From positions 97,219,804 through 97,283,803 of the forward strand of contig OX457025.1 in assembly GCA_949752745.1 (NCBI GenBank): a stretch of 64,000 nucleotides of DNA, given 5' to 3'. Positions within the stretch are counted from its first letter, which is position 1. Every line of letters begins with the position of its first letter. The notes below the pieces were generated by a model. That model worked only from the letters and a program-made list of their open reading frames with translations. It ran no database searches and was not told the DNA's origin. Source of the DNA: Protula sp. h YS-2021 (taxonomy: Eukaryota > Annelida > Polychaeta > Sabellida > Serpulidae). The translations under genes were made by a program, and so were the position numbers. Shown here piece after piece: positions 34,900-48,200 of this stretch.

Positions 34900-37500
34900 C
34901 TACAAAAGGGAGATTTTCACGCCCCGGATAAATTCCTTAGGCATCTCTCAACTGCGATGCCTAAGTGCCATGTCAAAAAGCATTATTGTTTTGCATATAT
35001 GGATCGTTTAATGTATATCGTACAGGCCATAACAATGAACACCAAAACAGAAGCGTTTCTTATACGTCGCCTATACTGATATGAAGCTATAAAACATTTA
35101 ATATTATAGTATTTTATTTTACGATGTTGAGAGTTTTCATAAATTTTGCTTTTTACAATTTCATCCTTGAAACAGTTGCATTTTTAGCATTTCAATTATC
35201 TTTAAGCTGTAACATTCTGCGTTACGAACAAATTTTGAGGATAGAGCGGATCCATTTTAAAAAACTGAGTATACACTTGTCTAAATTGACGATTCTCAGA
35301 GCTCAAAATAACTAATTCCTAAATTTCAGTTGAACTAAAATTTCCATTCAAAAATGCACCATTTTACAACTTTGTGCTGATATAACACCTATCTTTCGTC
35401 TTATTAACAGATATTTTCTGGCTTTAATGGTGGATGACAAGGGTAGACACGGAGGTGGGAGGACTTTACCTAAGCCACAGTTGTTGGTTTTCAGGAGGGT
35501 GTCGGCCATGGGTGGCCATTTGAAAGAATGCATACAAATGCTGTATTATACACAACAGGCTACATACTTGCATGCATACAAACACAGATATTTTTAGACG
35601 GTGAGATTGCAATAAACTTGTGGGCTTATTCTGTTGCTTAGTATTCCAAGTAAACGCATTCTGAGTCAGTCAAGAGCTAATAGCAGCCCTAGAAGTTTCA
35701 AACAGTCATTGTCTTATTCTGTGTTCCACAAGCTAATTTTTTTGTTTTTTATTCTTGTAATTGCATTTGTTGCTTTTATTGTGTCGTTTTCGTCCGTTCC
35801 CGCATATCTGCCATGTAAAGGTTGAAGTTGTGAATTTGAATCTGGCACTTACATTTTGGCATTATGGCATATTGATGTACGTGAAAAATTACTAATCTGT
35901 GACCTCATCATAGCTGCGTCATCATCACCGCGGTGTAGCGTAATAAGATTTTATGCGCTTAATATGCTGAAAACGGTGGCATTTACAACTTCGAAGTTGT
36001 GAGAACGTTTTGCGAAAGACGTTTTTGTGGCCTACTGCTTCAAAAGTGATATCGTTATGACTCATTTTGTCGAGTTCTGTTATTTTATCATTTTTAATTA
36101 CTAGAAATTTAAGGTAAATACTCTGATTCTAAACGCACTCCTCTGACCACCCATCACTAATGCCACACAGTTCCTGGATAAAACACAGTTCTATGCTTCC
36201 TTTCATCTTTTTTGAATTTGCCATTAACGTTTCCACTTAATTCTTAAAAAAAACTAACTCACTCAGAGCCTATGTTTGGGGGAAAAGTGAATCGTCATTG
36301 CGTAACAAGTCTACAATGTCTACCTGCAATGCTGTTTAGACGTCGAAAGAGCAATGTTATACAGACATCACGGAAAAATAAACGAGAATTACCGTCTAAA
36401 GTGTAATAACCTTAAGGTCAAAATATCTTCACCCTTGAGGTGTGATTATTTCTTCAAAAGTAGGCGAAAACAACATGCGTAGTCCTAATATTCCGGTATG
36501 TTACCGCTTCCTACTGGCCAAAAGTTCGAAGACACTTTGTTTGAGCGATAACATGATGAGGTTGTTCTTTGGTTGCGACCTGGACGTCTTTGCTATGGCA
36601 AATGTCTTGCGTCTATACATATCTCTAGTAACGTTGCAATAACGATGTTGATTAGACTTTAGAGAAAGTGTTAGCTTAGTTTTGATAGAAAGCAACGTCT
36701 GTATAACGCACGTTATCAAACGTCTGTTAAACGTTGAGTCAATGCCATCATGAAAATACTTTTGACGAAAGTCTTTTACCGTATTCTAAGTTTTTAAGCC
36801 TTCAGGATTATAATTCACTTGTACTTTTTGCTTATCACCAGTGAAACAGGTCTAGGTTGGTAGTTGCTTTTTTCAGTACTTCTTTAGAGACAGCGGGAAC
36901 AATTATCCTTTGAAGACGTTATTGAGAAACAGATAACCAACAACTTTTACTTAAACCAATTGTTTTGATATAACATAGTGTTTCTAATACCCGATATCAA
37001 GATCAGGAGGCTCAACTCTTTTATTTATACAGATTACATTTTACTGTTAATTTCCACAAGTAGATACCTCTTCTAAGTGAAATGCTCAGTGCAGAATATG
37101 CAATACGAAAATGCTCAGTTATAAGATAAATCCAGGCATGAATCAATTTGTTGGTTGCGTGCCTTACAGTTAACAAAATAGAAAAGTTTATTGGAAAATG
37201 TTGGGGGACTCAATTTGCTGAGAATGCCCAGACCTCTGGAAGTTGTGGTTGCTGTTTGTTTGTATGTGTGTGCGTTTGTGTGTCTGGGTGTGTCTGTGTA
37301 TGTGTGTGTGTTTGTGAATAACCTTCCAGCATTAAGATCCGACTATGGAATTAATTTGAAACAGTTGGCTATGTATTATTGGTAGACAGCCGCATTTCAT
37401 AGTAGAGGCCTCCCTCTAATATGAGTAAATGCAGCAAAAAGCAACAGGCAACAGGAAATTTTTAACATGTACTTTTATAAACAAAACTTAAACTGAAGAT
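34900..37500. other. Non-coding (first intron of the left LRAT copy)
   Basis: A+T-rich. I see no exon, RNA or clear repeat. It lies between the candidate first exon at 38679-38856 and the next exon at 34636-34811. Confidence 0.4.
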
Positions 37501-37502
37501 TT

Positions 37503-37503
<1 letters not shown>

Positions 37504-37598
<95 letters not shown>

Positions 37599-37700
37599 TC
37601 TGACATCAGTAATAGGGGGACCATGCCTTATGCAAGGCAATTAAGGAGACCATTTGTAACGTGTTAAGGAGACCATTTGTATCGTGTATAATGTATCTTT
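37504..37700. mobile_element. (TA)n plus one end of a ggtctcc-family element
   Basis: (TA)n from 37504 to 37596, then gatct and cagtaatagggggaccat, then an aaggagaccatttgta word. The same end occurs at 51272-51340, also right after (TA)n-gatct. The same end in inverse orientation closes the element at 42290. Only one end is present here, so it is a fragment, unless it pairs with 42290 to make a 4.7-kb element. Confidence 0.6.
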
Positions 37701-38678
37701 TTTAAGAAAAGGTCTGTTTACGTTGCTTAATTATCTTTTTCTTCAATTTCGCGCTAAACCATTTTTAATATATATATAGCGTTCACAGTAGTGTTCCACT
37801 GACGTCATGAGTAGCCATGCTTAGGCAACGCTAAATAGCTTGATTTCTTTTAACAATGAGAACAGAATATTCATCACTTGATCATTGTAAGACTGTACAC
37901 ACGACCATCTGAAAACATTAGAGACGATTTATTCGTTGCAAAACAGTTTCACCCGAATTTATGTTCAAGAACAAAAAGCAGTATATTGGAAAAGATACAT
38001 GTTGCGTGGTAATAGCATTAGGAAAATACAGTACGAAAGATGAAAAAGCTACATGTCGGGTGCTGGAGTGCGCTGGTCCTTGGGTCTCTCAAACTACGCA
38101 AAATATAAAAAACATTAAAACAGTTTGCATTAATTCACACTTAACAAAAATGTTTTTGCTATGTCGCTTATTAATAGTTTTTGAATCAGATAGTTAATGA
38201 TGAACAAGAGTAGAGATAAAAACAAAAATATATCGGATGTTTTGTTACATTACTAGTTTACTTATTTAAATAAAGGTTATTTGTCGTTGAAAAATATACG
38301 TAACTGCCCATGCACAATGTGGAATAGTAAATGAAACAAAACATAACACGTCAACAAACACGATCTTCTGCAATGGACTATGCCTTTCTTTTGTTTATCA
38401 AAATGGCTCCATTTCCGGTGAACGATAATAAAGATTATGTACTTTGAAGTCTACTTAAGGTCAGAATTAAAAGTACATTGTACGATTTCGAAATGGATAC
38501 CGATTTTGGGAACTATGCAACGTCTCCACGATGTTTAAGAACCTGGTAGAGAGGGGACTTCACATCGTATATGTTACTATGCGTGTCCAGACCACAAACG
38601 CAGAGAAGGGGATAATTTTGGGATCATATGTTAACATATGTAATATCAAGTGCTCTGCCTCGGATCTTGTTTACTTAC

Positions 38679-38856
38679 GAAGAGGTTCCTGTTACTTCAC
38701 ACCCAATAACCATAAGCCTGTGGCTGTGACTATCCATGCCCTCACCCTGCTGTAACATTTAATATGGTCTCCCTTCACAGCATCACGTATCCGGATTGTC
38801 ACCCATCCAGTAAGTATGGCCGGATTTGGGTGCGATATTGGCTGTTCCCTATCCAT
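38679..38856 (-). pseudogene. Candidate first exon of the left LRAT gene
   Basis: Starts at an ATG and reads about 35 residues to a Lys-Gly-Asp-His-Ile block, the usual opening of an LRAT first half. The original frame then runs into a stop. A different frame carries on to a Val-Ile-Gly-Cys block and a strong donor (ctcttc|GTAAGT) leaving two bases, the phase needed by the next exon at 34811. Distance from Ile-Gly-Cys to the donor equals that in exon c. A small indel thus separates the two parts. No counterpart was found upstream of the right copy. Confidence 0.55.
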
Positions 38857-38999
38857 TGCACAAAAATCTAGTCTTCTAATTGTCAACCCATAGATACGTT
38901 ATACACTATACTAACAAACAATTAATGCATAACCGAAAAATAATTGCATTCTGATGTAATAGTGGTGGAATTAAACTTTATGAATACTTTGTAGCCGTT

Positions 39000-41000
39000 C
39001 TGAATCACGCCAAGATTAAAAAAGTACCCCAAGCAGAAATCGAAAGCCCGCGTAAGTGAAGTGGTGATTGTAAATCATTTTATGTGAAAATGCGCAGTTT
39101 CTAGATATGTGCAGGCACGAAGCCAGTGGGTGGTTTGGGTGCAAGAATAACCCTGTTTTCGGTGATGTGGGTGCTGTGGAAAGTCGGTACTGTACAGCAT
39201 TCATTTAAAAATGAGGTACACAATGGTATACTGGCGAAATCCAGCACGGTGAGGTACAGTGATGAAATATAGCAAGAAACTATACCCTTGCACCATCTGC
39301 CAATGTAAAAGCCAATGAAAGGGGCACTGGATAATGTTCCCAAAGAGGATATCCTGAATCGTTGTGTTGTAAAACAATACGCATATCACTACTCTTATCA
39401 CACAAATTACAGAGATAATCGAATTACAGGGCTCATTATAGGGTCCTTTTTGTTTTATGACTGACAAGTGGATCGATAGCTGACAATATTAAATAAGCTT
39501 CGAAATATACAACACTATGGTGATACTAATAACACGTTGTTTAAAGATCTTTAATCGTCGTCTTTACGATAACGTCGAGTAGATGTTGAAATAGCGGCTT
39601 TGCTTTTCTGTTGACACCAAGCACCAGCTTCTTCGTCTATTTCACATTTTTGTTGAATTGTGATGTGGATTTAGGAACGTTGTTTAGCTGGTGCTGTTTC
39701 GCTGCGACTAAACACTTATTTATTTTTCTAACATCTCTTTAACGTCTGCAGTTCTTGCTGATAAACATATTAAGATTAAGATCATGTCAATACCAGCATA
39801 TGAGTATTGCTTGGACGCAGAGAGCACCACAAAGTAACAAGGTTTTCTTTTAATAATAAGAAAGTATTTCAGCAAGAATGTCCGTTAGCATTTTACCAAG
39901 CCGTGCCAGAAGCATAAGTAGAAACCTGCCAGATTTTACAAAAAAAATGGGCAACACCGCTTTCAACAGCAATAGACTGCGATCTGTGGGACGCACACAG
40001 TATTTGTTGTTCTCTTAAAGCTATTTGTTCTGGCCAGTTTTTTTGCCAAACGATAGCAAAAAAACAACAACATGAAAATCTACCTGAATAAAAGAGAAGG
40101 AGAAAGGCAGACTAAACAAAGAAAGAGAGAAAAAAGAAAGACTGAAAAAAGAAAGAAACAGTTTTTTATGCACAAATTTTTCAAACAACTCTGCTCAAGT
40201 CGGTTTTACAGTGTGCCCATGTATGTTACCATAATTTGTCAATTTAAACCCGGAACGACATTTGTTTAGTCTATACACCTTACAATATGGTATCACTAAC
40301 AGATGGACTGCCTATGGAAAGGCAGAACTATAAATGTGGCCTGCAAAACTTTTCAAAGGAGAAAATAAAAAAAGTGCGCCTTCAGTGGGGCTTGACTCGA
40401 CAACACTAAACTAGCCTAATCCCGCCTCCACGCATTAGCCTGATATGTACCAAGAGTAGCATTTTTTATCAAATGACACAAAAGTTATGTGGAAGACAAC
40501 CGAGGGAGCATTTCTTCAAAATTGCAAAAGAGTAGGGCCAAATCTGTAGCAAGATAAGCATTGTAAGCAATGGGTTATGCACACACTTACGAAGATACCG
40601 AAAAAAGACGTTATTTAGATGTCCAAAACTAATATTGCATAACATCATTGAAACCCCTCCATCACATTACAGTTTAATATATCTTATGATGTGACAAAGA
40701 TCAGTATCGGTATTTTCACGCATAAATTACACATCAGGTATTCACCCAAACAAACTTGTTTTCCATTTGTTGATGACTGAGCAACTATAACGGTACTAAT
40801 TTCTTCAGTGACGGCACAGCTGAATGGAAACAAGTCAAGCGACTGATCTACAGCAACAGGCTTGCCTTAATTAACACTTCATACAAAAAGCTGCGTTCCT
40901 TATGCAGTCGAAGCTTTCAGTTTTTTTATTTAAAAGCTGTGAATTTCGTTTGCGGATACGTGCATACTGATATCCTATGTCGTAAAATGCATCCGAGTCA
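39000..41000. other. Non-coding stretch
   Basis: No gene recognised. A purine-rich tract at 40085-40165 gives a Lys/Arg/Glu-rich ORF that I do not regard as real. Confidence 0.45.
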
Positions 41001-41012
41001 ACGGAGTAAAGG

Positions 41013-41985
41013 CGTAATGTTACAGGCAATTTGTGTATTCAGGTAATTCACGAATTGACTAAAATTTTCAGGCAGTTCATGAATTGCCTGAAATTTAAGG
41101 GTTCCATGTTCACAAATTGCCTAAAGACGTTTCAGGCAATTTGTGTATCAAAATATTAACTGATTAATATTAAAATCAAATTATTTAAAATATTAACAGA
41201 GCCAAATTTGTTAATTTCTTTTTTTATAGTCGAAATAATTGCAATTAAGGCATGTACTTGGGGAAATATAATAGTGGGTCTTAGTATACGTGCCTTACCT
41301 GACCATGTTTCACAACTGCAATTATGGCCAGAGTGAAATATTGTCCCATGGGCTCCAATTTCCGGAATAGGTCAATGGCCAATAATGTTTCTCACCGAAG
41401 TAGGGATTCAGTTAAGTTGCCTATCACTTTCCTTCCAAGTTACTCCGAGGTTTAGGTCTTATACTATAAAAGCAACAACAAGTAAATACCGTCGTTATTT
41501 GAAAGCAGGTCTAAAAATTGCAATTTAATTGCTTGTGATGAATCTAAAATTAAAGCTTTAACGGGGTCTGTTATTTCCAACGTATAGAATTGCAATTATA
41601 AATTGATGCAACCGCTATTTAAGTGTGGTGTTATGCCTTTTACGTGATAAAACTGCAATTAACGGGTATCGGAGTGCAGTGCTATTATGCAACTGAGTGC
41701 GTGGTAAAATGCATGCAAACTGATTTGATTTGATTTACTATTGATCTGAGATGTTTTAGTTCAAATAACCAGTAGATGAACGCAATTTATGATAAAAAAA
41801 TAACTGTCAACGGAGTTTCTGATGTACGATTGATGAAAATATGAACAATTAATGTACATGCAACTATTGCTTTATAACTGCCTATGAAATGTTGCAATAA
41901 ATAGAAGAGACATCAAACTTGTTCAACATCTCTTATAAAACATCGTTCAGGCAATTCGTGAACTGACTGGTCCCTAATTTTAGGC
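41013..41985. repeat. Element with aggcaattcgtgaa repeats near both ends
   Basis: Several copies of (c)aggcaattTGTG or its inverse (cacaaattgcct) lie at 41020-41150. Related copies (aggcaattcgtgaactgac, aggcaattcacgaactgtc) lie at 41948-41985. Subterminal repeats in both orientations around a 0.8-kb non-coding core suggest a non-autonomous DNA element. It abuts the ggtctcc element at 42005. Confidence 0.5.
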
Positions 41986-42004
41986 AATTCACGAACTGTC
42001 ATTC

Positions 42005-42292
42005 AAGAAATACGGGGAACATTTTTGCTAAAAACCACAGTATTAGGGAGACCAAAAATTTAAGGAGACCAAAAGTAGGTCTCCTTAATTCTTTTCGTGT
42101 TTAAACGTTATGAAACTACACAGTAAACAAAAAACGAATGATTCTATAGCATAGTGAATATAATATTTTTTGTTTTAAAATTAAATTTGCATGTTGCCAC
42201 TTGATTACAAGCTAAAAACATATATTATTTATTCTAAATGGTCTCCCTAAGTGCTATATATAAGGCATGGTCCCCCTATTGCTGGTTGCAAA
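42005..42292. mobile_element. Short ggtctcc-family element (about 285 bp)
   Basis: Left end atacggggaacatttttgct, right end (inverse) ccagcaatagggggaccat. The inside contains ggagaccaaaagtaggtctcc and a stretch matching, in inverse orientation, 52490-52655. It is non-coding and flanked on the right by (TA)-rich sequence. It behaves like a miniature inverted-repeat element; family and superfamily are unknown. Confidence 0.6.
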
Positions 42293-42299
42293 TATATAT

Positions 42300-43130
42300 A
42301 CATATATATATCTTTTCTCACTGCAGGTTGTATTGTATAGTCCTTGCCTTGATAGAATGTAAAAAGGTATTACTGAGCACCAGCCTCATTTCCTTCTGCC
42401 TACAAAACGACCACCCTCACCTTGGTTAAGAGGAGAAAACTGAGTGAGAGATGTGGCTAAAACTTCAGAAGCTTTTACTTGTACGAGGCGTTTTATGAAT
42501 TAAAGCGTCCGTTTTCCTTCATAAAAAAACGTCGAATTTACTTAAAGAATTACAACTGGTGTAGCTGAGGCACCTACCTTCGCGAGATCACGCATAAAAT
42601 AAAGTAAATCCGGAAAACTTACCCTGTGCGGACATTAGCAATAAAATCGCAATAATTCAAGGTCTGTAGGAGTAAGACATTTCAGGAATGTCTTATCCTA
42701 CTAAAGCCTAAACCAGAATATGCATAGGATTATTTACATCAAATACTCAATTCTATATACTCTATATAAACGGCGATGGAGTAAATAAACTATAGGTTAC
42801 TTCCTAATATGTTTTTAAGGCGCAGACAAGCTAGGAAATTTACGGGGAACCACGGTGTTTCTAGAACAAAGCTCTGCAGCTTCAGATCTTGGACTATCTG
42901 GACCACCATCAGCAAAATGGTGTACAGGGGTAGATAGCCTCATATGGTGGCCAACTGTTGGTCAGTACATCGAATTCCAGACTTTATTATCAGGATACTG
43001 AGAGACGTACCTGATCTACCGAGCATTCAGTTAATTTGGAACCAACTGGAACCATGGGGACCAATTATAAGAAGAACTGGAACAGCATGCATTCTATGAG
43101 AATGACTTGTATTACCCTTGAGGATAGATC
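42300..43130. other. Non-coding stretch
   Basis: No gene recognised and no clear repeat. Confidence 0.4.
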
Positions 43131-43145
43131 CGCTAAAAATTAAAA

Positions 43146-43502
43146 CTATACGCCTGGTAACAGCTGTCCTGTAGAGTCTTTTCCCTCGAAAAGAAGTTCG
43201 CGATCAGACTGGCCGGAATGAAGAGATGAGCCGACTTGGTAGCCCTTTTGTTTAAGTTGTTGTGCGTCGTAGTTTTGTTCAGGTAAATTGTTACGAACAT
43301 GACCTCCAATGATTCGGAGAGCATTTTGAATGAGATCCATATTACCTGCAACTCTAAAAGAGTTAACGTGGCAGTCCGGGAGGCATCCGGGTTCTGCGAC
43401 ATCTGACCGTAGAAATTCATACTCAACCAGGAATGCATCTGTCTGGATCTCTGTCTGTATGGATGTCAATCTCAGTTGAAGAAGGCTGGAATTACACCCC
43501 AC
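43146..43502 (-). CDS. Unrecognised ORF, probably repeat-derived
   Basis: 118 codons, open, with mixed composition and a possible helical part (residues about 45-75, Asn-Ala-Leu-Arg-Ile-Ile-Gly-Gly). The surrounding 43.1-44.1 kb on the minus strand reads as broken coding sequence with stops and shifts, and is less A+T-rich than its surroundings, which suggests a transposon remnant. The arrangement slightly recalls gag-like ORFs of tyrosine-recombinase retroelements, but I could not confirm it. Function unknown. Confidence 0.3.
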   Translation of the reverse strand: MGCNSSLLQLRLTSIQTEIQTDAFLVEYEFLRSDVAEPGCLPDCHVNSFRVAGNMDLIQNALRIIGGHVRNNLPEQNYDAQQLKQKGYQVGSSLHSGQSDRELLFEGKDSTGQLLPGV

Positions 43503-44009
43503 TCAGTATCGACCAAGAACACAAGGGACTGCACAGATCTTAGGAATATCCCTGCATTAGCATTAGGGCTTTGCTACAATGTCCCTGGGTTTTGACTTGA
43601 ATCAGACCCAACAAACCGTTTTCTGTCTCCGCTACCTCTGCCTCGAGACTAAGTTTCTGGGTATACTGTCTGATCCTCTGCTGTCGCTCGGACTTGGGTT
43701 GGTACCAAAAAACCTACCTTGATAGCTTGCTTGACCACCTTCGAGCCACTTCTCGCTACAGATGCTGGAGAAAGAGCGAACCCCATTCCTTGACCACTAC
43801 ATTTTCTCAAATACCCAGAGGCACAGGTTTTTTCTCACATGAGAACGATGTGACTGCATCCAACATATCTATGGACAGGTTTTCCGGGGGCTTATTTAGT
43901 CACTTGGGTTGTGTCTGAAGGATCCGTCGATAAATATCCGGGAATCAAACAGACCTGCTGGTTTTCTGGCATCTCCTCCACAACAGGTAGCAGGACAATT
44001 TGGATGTCT

Positions 44010-45260
44010 TGTAGTGAGGAGTCATTCTCCAGTTCCTGGATATAAAAGAGGGCTAGTTTCCTTGGGCATGAGAGTGAAGAGGGAAGGATGGCCTGTGGCT
44101 CTTGAGGTCGCGGGTTAGCAGCTTAGCGGAGCTCATCAACTAAGAGTGGTAGTCTTGATCCATGTGATAGTTAACCTTTGCTTTTACGCTCTATAGATTA
44201 CTTAATAGTTCTCAAATCAAAGTTAAAAGCTTATCTGTTTCAAGAGCATGATGACTTTAGTTTCGCATATTTTAGTGCTCATTCATCAAAAGTTCTCAAC
44301 TCAGTTTCAGTATTATTGTTTGGTCAGTATGCTATAGTGGCGCTTATGTTGGAATATGCGCAATGTAATTGCAACATAATAATAACAATAAAAAGTATAA
44401 TAATTAAATACTAATAACAATAATAATAATTTCCTAGAGAAGAGTTAATGGGCTGTGAGCGATACTTTAATTGATTGTTATATGAACGGTTGCAAAGTCC
44501 TCTGTCTTCTTTCCAATGCATAGTTTGGGTCATTTCGCGATGATATGCTCGACCTGCTGCCTTGGCGGACTATATCTTCTTACTTCTACTCTGCTGTTGA
44601 GAATGGGTGAGTGACCTTGTCTTCAGTGCTATCTCGTGAGATTGAGCTGTCCTTTCTTGGTTGACCCTCTCTATATCTTTTAACTGGAGCGACTCCTTCT
44701 GGCCTAGAGTTTTTTCCATGGTGAATCTGACGAAGACCTATCACAAGTCTTTCTCCACTTCCTGGATACAAAAGATGACTAATTTGCATGGGGCTTGAAA
44801 ATGAAGGGAGATGGACGACTTGACGCTCTTGAGATCCTGAACTACTTTGTTGGAGTACCCAGCTCCTCCCAGGCTGGCTAGAACTTGCCCAGACTTCTTA
44901 CTGTGGCCAAGGATGACTCGGAGGACCACCATTGCTTTTAACTCTTTAATAAAATATTTTCTAGAAAAGCGGTAACCAGCTGTGAGCGGTGCTTTCGTTG
45001 ATTGCTATATGAATTGTTACGAGGTCTGTGCTTCTGACTTTCCCTACATAGTTTTGGGTTGCTTCGTTGGGATATTCTTGCCTTGCTGTTTTATCTGGTC
45101 AGGGTTGACATGACTGCAAATACTTCTTTCTTGTCTGTTGTTGAGGGCGGAAGAATGAATGAGCGACCCTTACCATCAGCACAATGTCTTGAGATGGAGC
45201 CGTTCTTTCTTTGTTGGCATTCTCTATATCTTCCGATAAAAATGGTTCTTTAAGCTTAGG
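44010..45260. repeat. Diverged partial tandem duplication in repeat-derived sequence
   Basis: Sequence near 44030 (ccagttcctggatataaaag) resembles that near 44750 (ccacttcctggatacaaaag). Sequence from 44453 (ctgtgagcgatactttaattgattg) resembles that from 44979 (ctgtgagcggtgctttcgttgattg) over about 250 bases. It looks like two diverged copies of one unit, the first interrupted by an (AAT)-rich insert at 44380-44430. Confidence 0.6.
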
Positions 45261-45279
45261 ACTGGGGAATAAAAAACTC

Positions 45280-48200
45280 GCGAAGACTTTTTACCTACAC
45301 CAACAATGATGTAAAAGGCATTGCGTCGCAGAAACATCGTCAAAGTGTTATTCTAGACTGCTAGATTCAACACCTCCCTGGTTGCTGCGAGAAAGCCTTC
45401 AAGGTGCTAAGCGAAGACCAGGCCAACAAGCTCTGATTACCCAGCCTGGCTTTCAGGATGAGATCGAGAAAAGGTATCGCTTTTAACATCCCATACCATG
45501 ACCTAAGTGCATTTATTAAAAAATATCTGCTCGTTGCAACATAGAAATGACATCATTTTCCTTTCAACATAGCTAAAAGAAGTTATTCTCAGAACCAAAA
45601 TAATAACAATAACCACCAAAATATTTTAGTAGGGTTGCTTATGACTTTGTGGCAGTGACTGACCTGCTGCTAGATGGTCTACTAAGTGAAGATACAACGG
45701 AAAGAAAGCAAAAGGTTCATGCAAGAAAACTTATTCACGGAGCATTGTAAAACACAGAGGCGAATCGCCAAAATTTAAAAAAAAAATACGGTTAGCCGGA
45801 AATGTTATGAATTCTCTTGAGCTCTAGGAATACTTAGACACGAAAGTAACCGCAAAAATTGACAAAAAACCAGATTGATTTTATTTTCAAATTTGTATGT
45901 TTTGTTTGGTACATAATCCAATAGCAAAAGAACTTCCTTTCCGATTGATTTACCAGACTCGCGCTATATTGTATAAACATTAGCCAATTTTTATAAAATT
46001 AGAAATCCGCACTAGCCGCGTAGCTTCCAAATTATGAATATTCAACAATTTCGGTTATAATAGAGAGCACTTTTATTGAGAAGCATATTGACATTTCAGC
46101 GGCTAAATTATGACAAGAGCTATATCCAGAGAACAAAGAAATGGTTGTCATTTATGCTGGTTTAAATATTAAAAATTTTCATGTAGGTTTTATACGGATT
46201 ATTATCACATTTTGCTGCTTGTAAAATTACGCAATTATTTAACTTTTTTTGGATGTTTCACTTTACACCGGGGTACTTGTGCGTGGATTGGCTGCCTTCT
46301 GTACTCATCTTGATACGAAAACTTAGCTTATGCGGTGTCTATTATGTTTACATTAAGCAAAATGTGATAAGTGTAAATAAGTGTCATTCTATAATTAGGT
46401 TTCACGCTTAAGAAACATGCCACCTGCGTATGTTTTGAACCAGCGCAAGTACAAAACTATTGCTTGTCTAAAACAGTTTCATTGATATTATTGATAAGTA
46501 TTGTTTGAACAAGCTTTGTTATCATAGCCACAAAATATGAATATTCTATTCATTTAAAATTAAACTGACCCATGAATTACCATGCGTGTAACAATGCAAA
46601 AAAGGGGGTAATTTTGCGGGCATACGTGATCCATATAAAGTGACAATTTTGTTTTTAAAAATGGGGTAATTTGCGTTAAGTACTCTGTGTTTCTGTGCTT
46701 AAATAAAAAACAGCTACAATATCTTGTATTGCAAACAAAGAATCTGTTTTCACGCTGTAAGAAAATACATGGATAACAAATTTCCCATTTGGTTCAGATG
46801 AATTTCTTCTTCAGCGCAATGAAATATAAGCACACAACTAACTGTCTATCTCTACGCCATGGACCGTGTTTTGCAACACTGGCGGCCTTGTGAAAGTATT
46901 CCTCGGGACTAGGTGGCTCACATTATAAGTACATTTTTATTTTTTCTTATTTGTTTAAGATTCAAATTGGCTTTTCTTGAACATGCGTGGCGTGAAGATG
47001 CGCTCTTGTGACGCATTGTAGATACTTACACAACCAACAGCCTTTACTCACGTTCAAATCTGAATAGCTAGCCACAAGCACAACAAATCAATTAAATGCA
47101 TAAGATTTCTACATACTTCTGTTCTTGTCAAGTCTGCCTGTGTGGTAATACACTGGAATATAATGTAAAACAGTATGTCATGGGTATAGATGGGACATTC
47201 ACATTCTGGAGCAAGATGATAGATTCACACTTCTATTTGAGATGACAGACTGACATTCTCGCCGTAGATTGTAGATTCATAACTGTGTTCTAGATGGAGG
47301 TCCATATTGTTGGGTTAGACCAAAGATTCACACTTTCGTAGTACTGAGGAGGCATTTATTCCTCCGATATACAGATTTTCTTCTTATTTTTTCTTGATAA
47401 AGGAAGGGTTCCCATTTGCATTCTGAACGTATCTTCGTTCAAATACATCTTATTGCTTCTCATTCAGAATAAAATTGGCTGTGGTTTAATTTCATGATTT
47501 TTGTTGATTTTTGTTTTTTGTCAAAGACACAATTTCAGTAGCACCACGGCGCTTACGATACCAGAAAGCAATACAGCTGCACTTATGTATCGGACTGTGT
47601 ACAAGGCAAAATACTATTGCTTTTTTGCACAAGTACTGGCAGTCATGAAATAAATAATTCATAACTTCAAATAACCCAGTGCTTCAATAGTTTATTTATG
47701 TTACTTGACTTTTATCAAAGTAATTTGTGTGCAGTTTCAGAAACAAAATCTAAGCTAATCAACTATCGGTTGTACACGATTAACGACACAGGAAAACGGT
47801 ACTTTTTCATTTTTATTATGAGTTTTAAAAATAAAGAAGGAATAATGTATTGACAATAATAAAGGTGTTATTCATTCTTTTTCTTAATTTGTTTTCCTCT
47901 ATGCAAGAGTGTCTTGTCCTATATACTACACTGAAATTTTCAATTCAACTAAGCGTACACTTGGATGTACAAGATGTTCATATTTCGGTGCTGATTATTT
48001 TATAATAACTTTCAATAGTCACTGTAATTCAGGGATACATAAATACAGTTCTTATCAATATTGTATTCAAGAACAGTCAAGAATAAAGTTAATATTTTTT
48101 CTTTAGCCATAATACTTTAGTTCTAGTATACAATTCTATACATTCCGTACTATTTATCTTACCTTTTACTTCCCATTTCCAAAAGTCAGCTAAAATTTAT

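Noticed and set aside
40072..40269. Lys/Arg/Glu-rich ORF
   Set aside because: Comes from a purine-rich simple tract.
43146..45260. Confident assignment to a DIRS-type retroelement
   Set aside because: The resemblance is weak; no reverse transcriptase or tyrosine recombinase motif was found.
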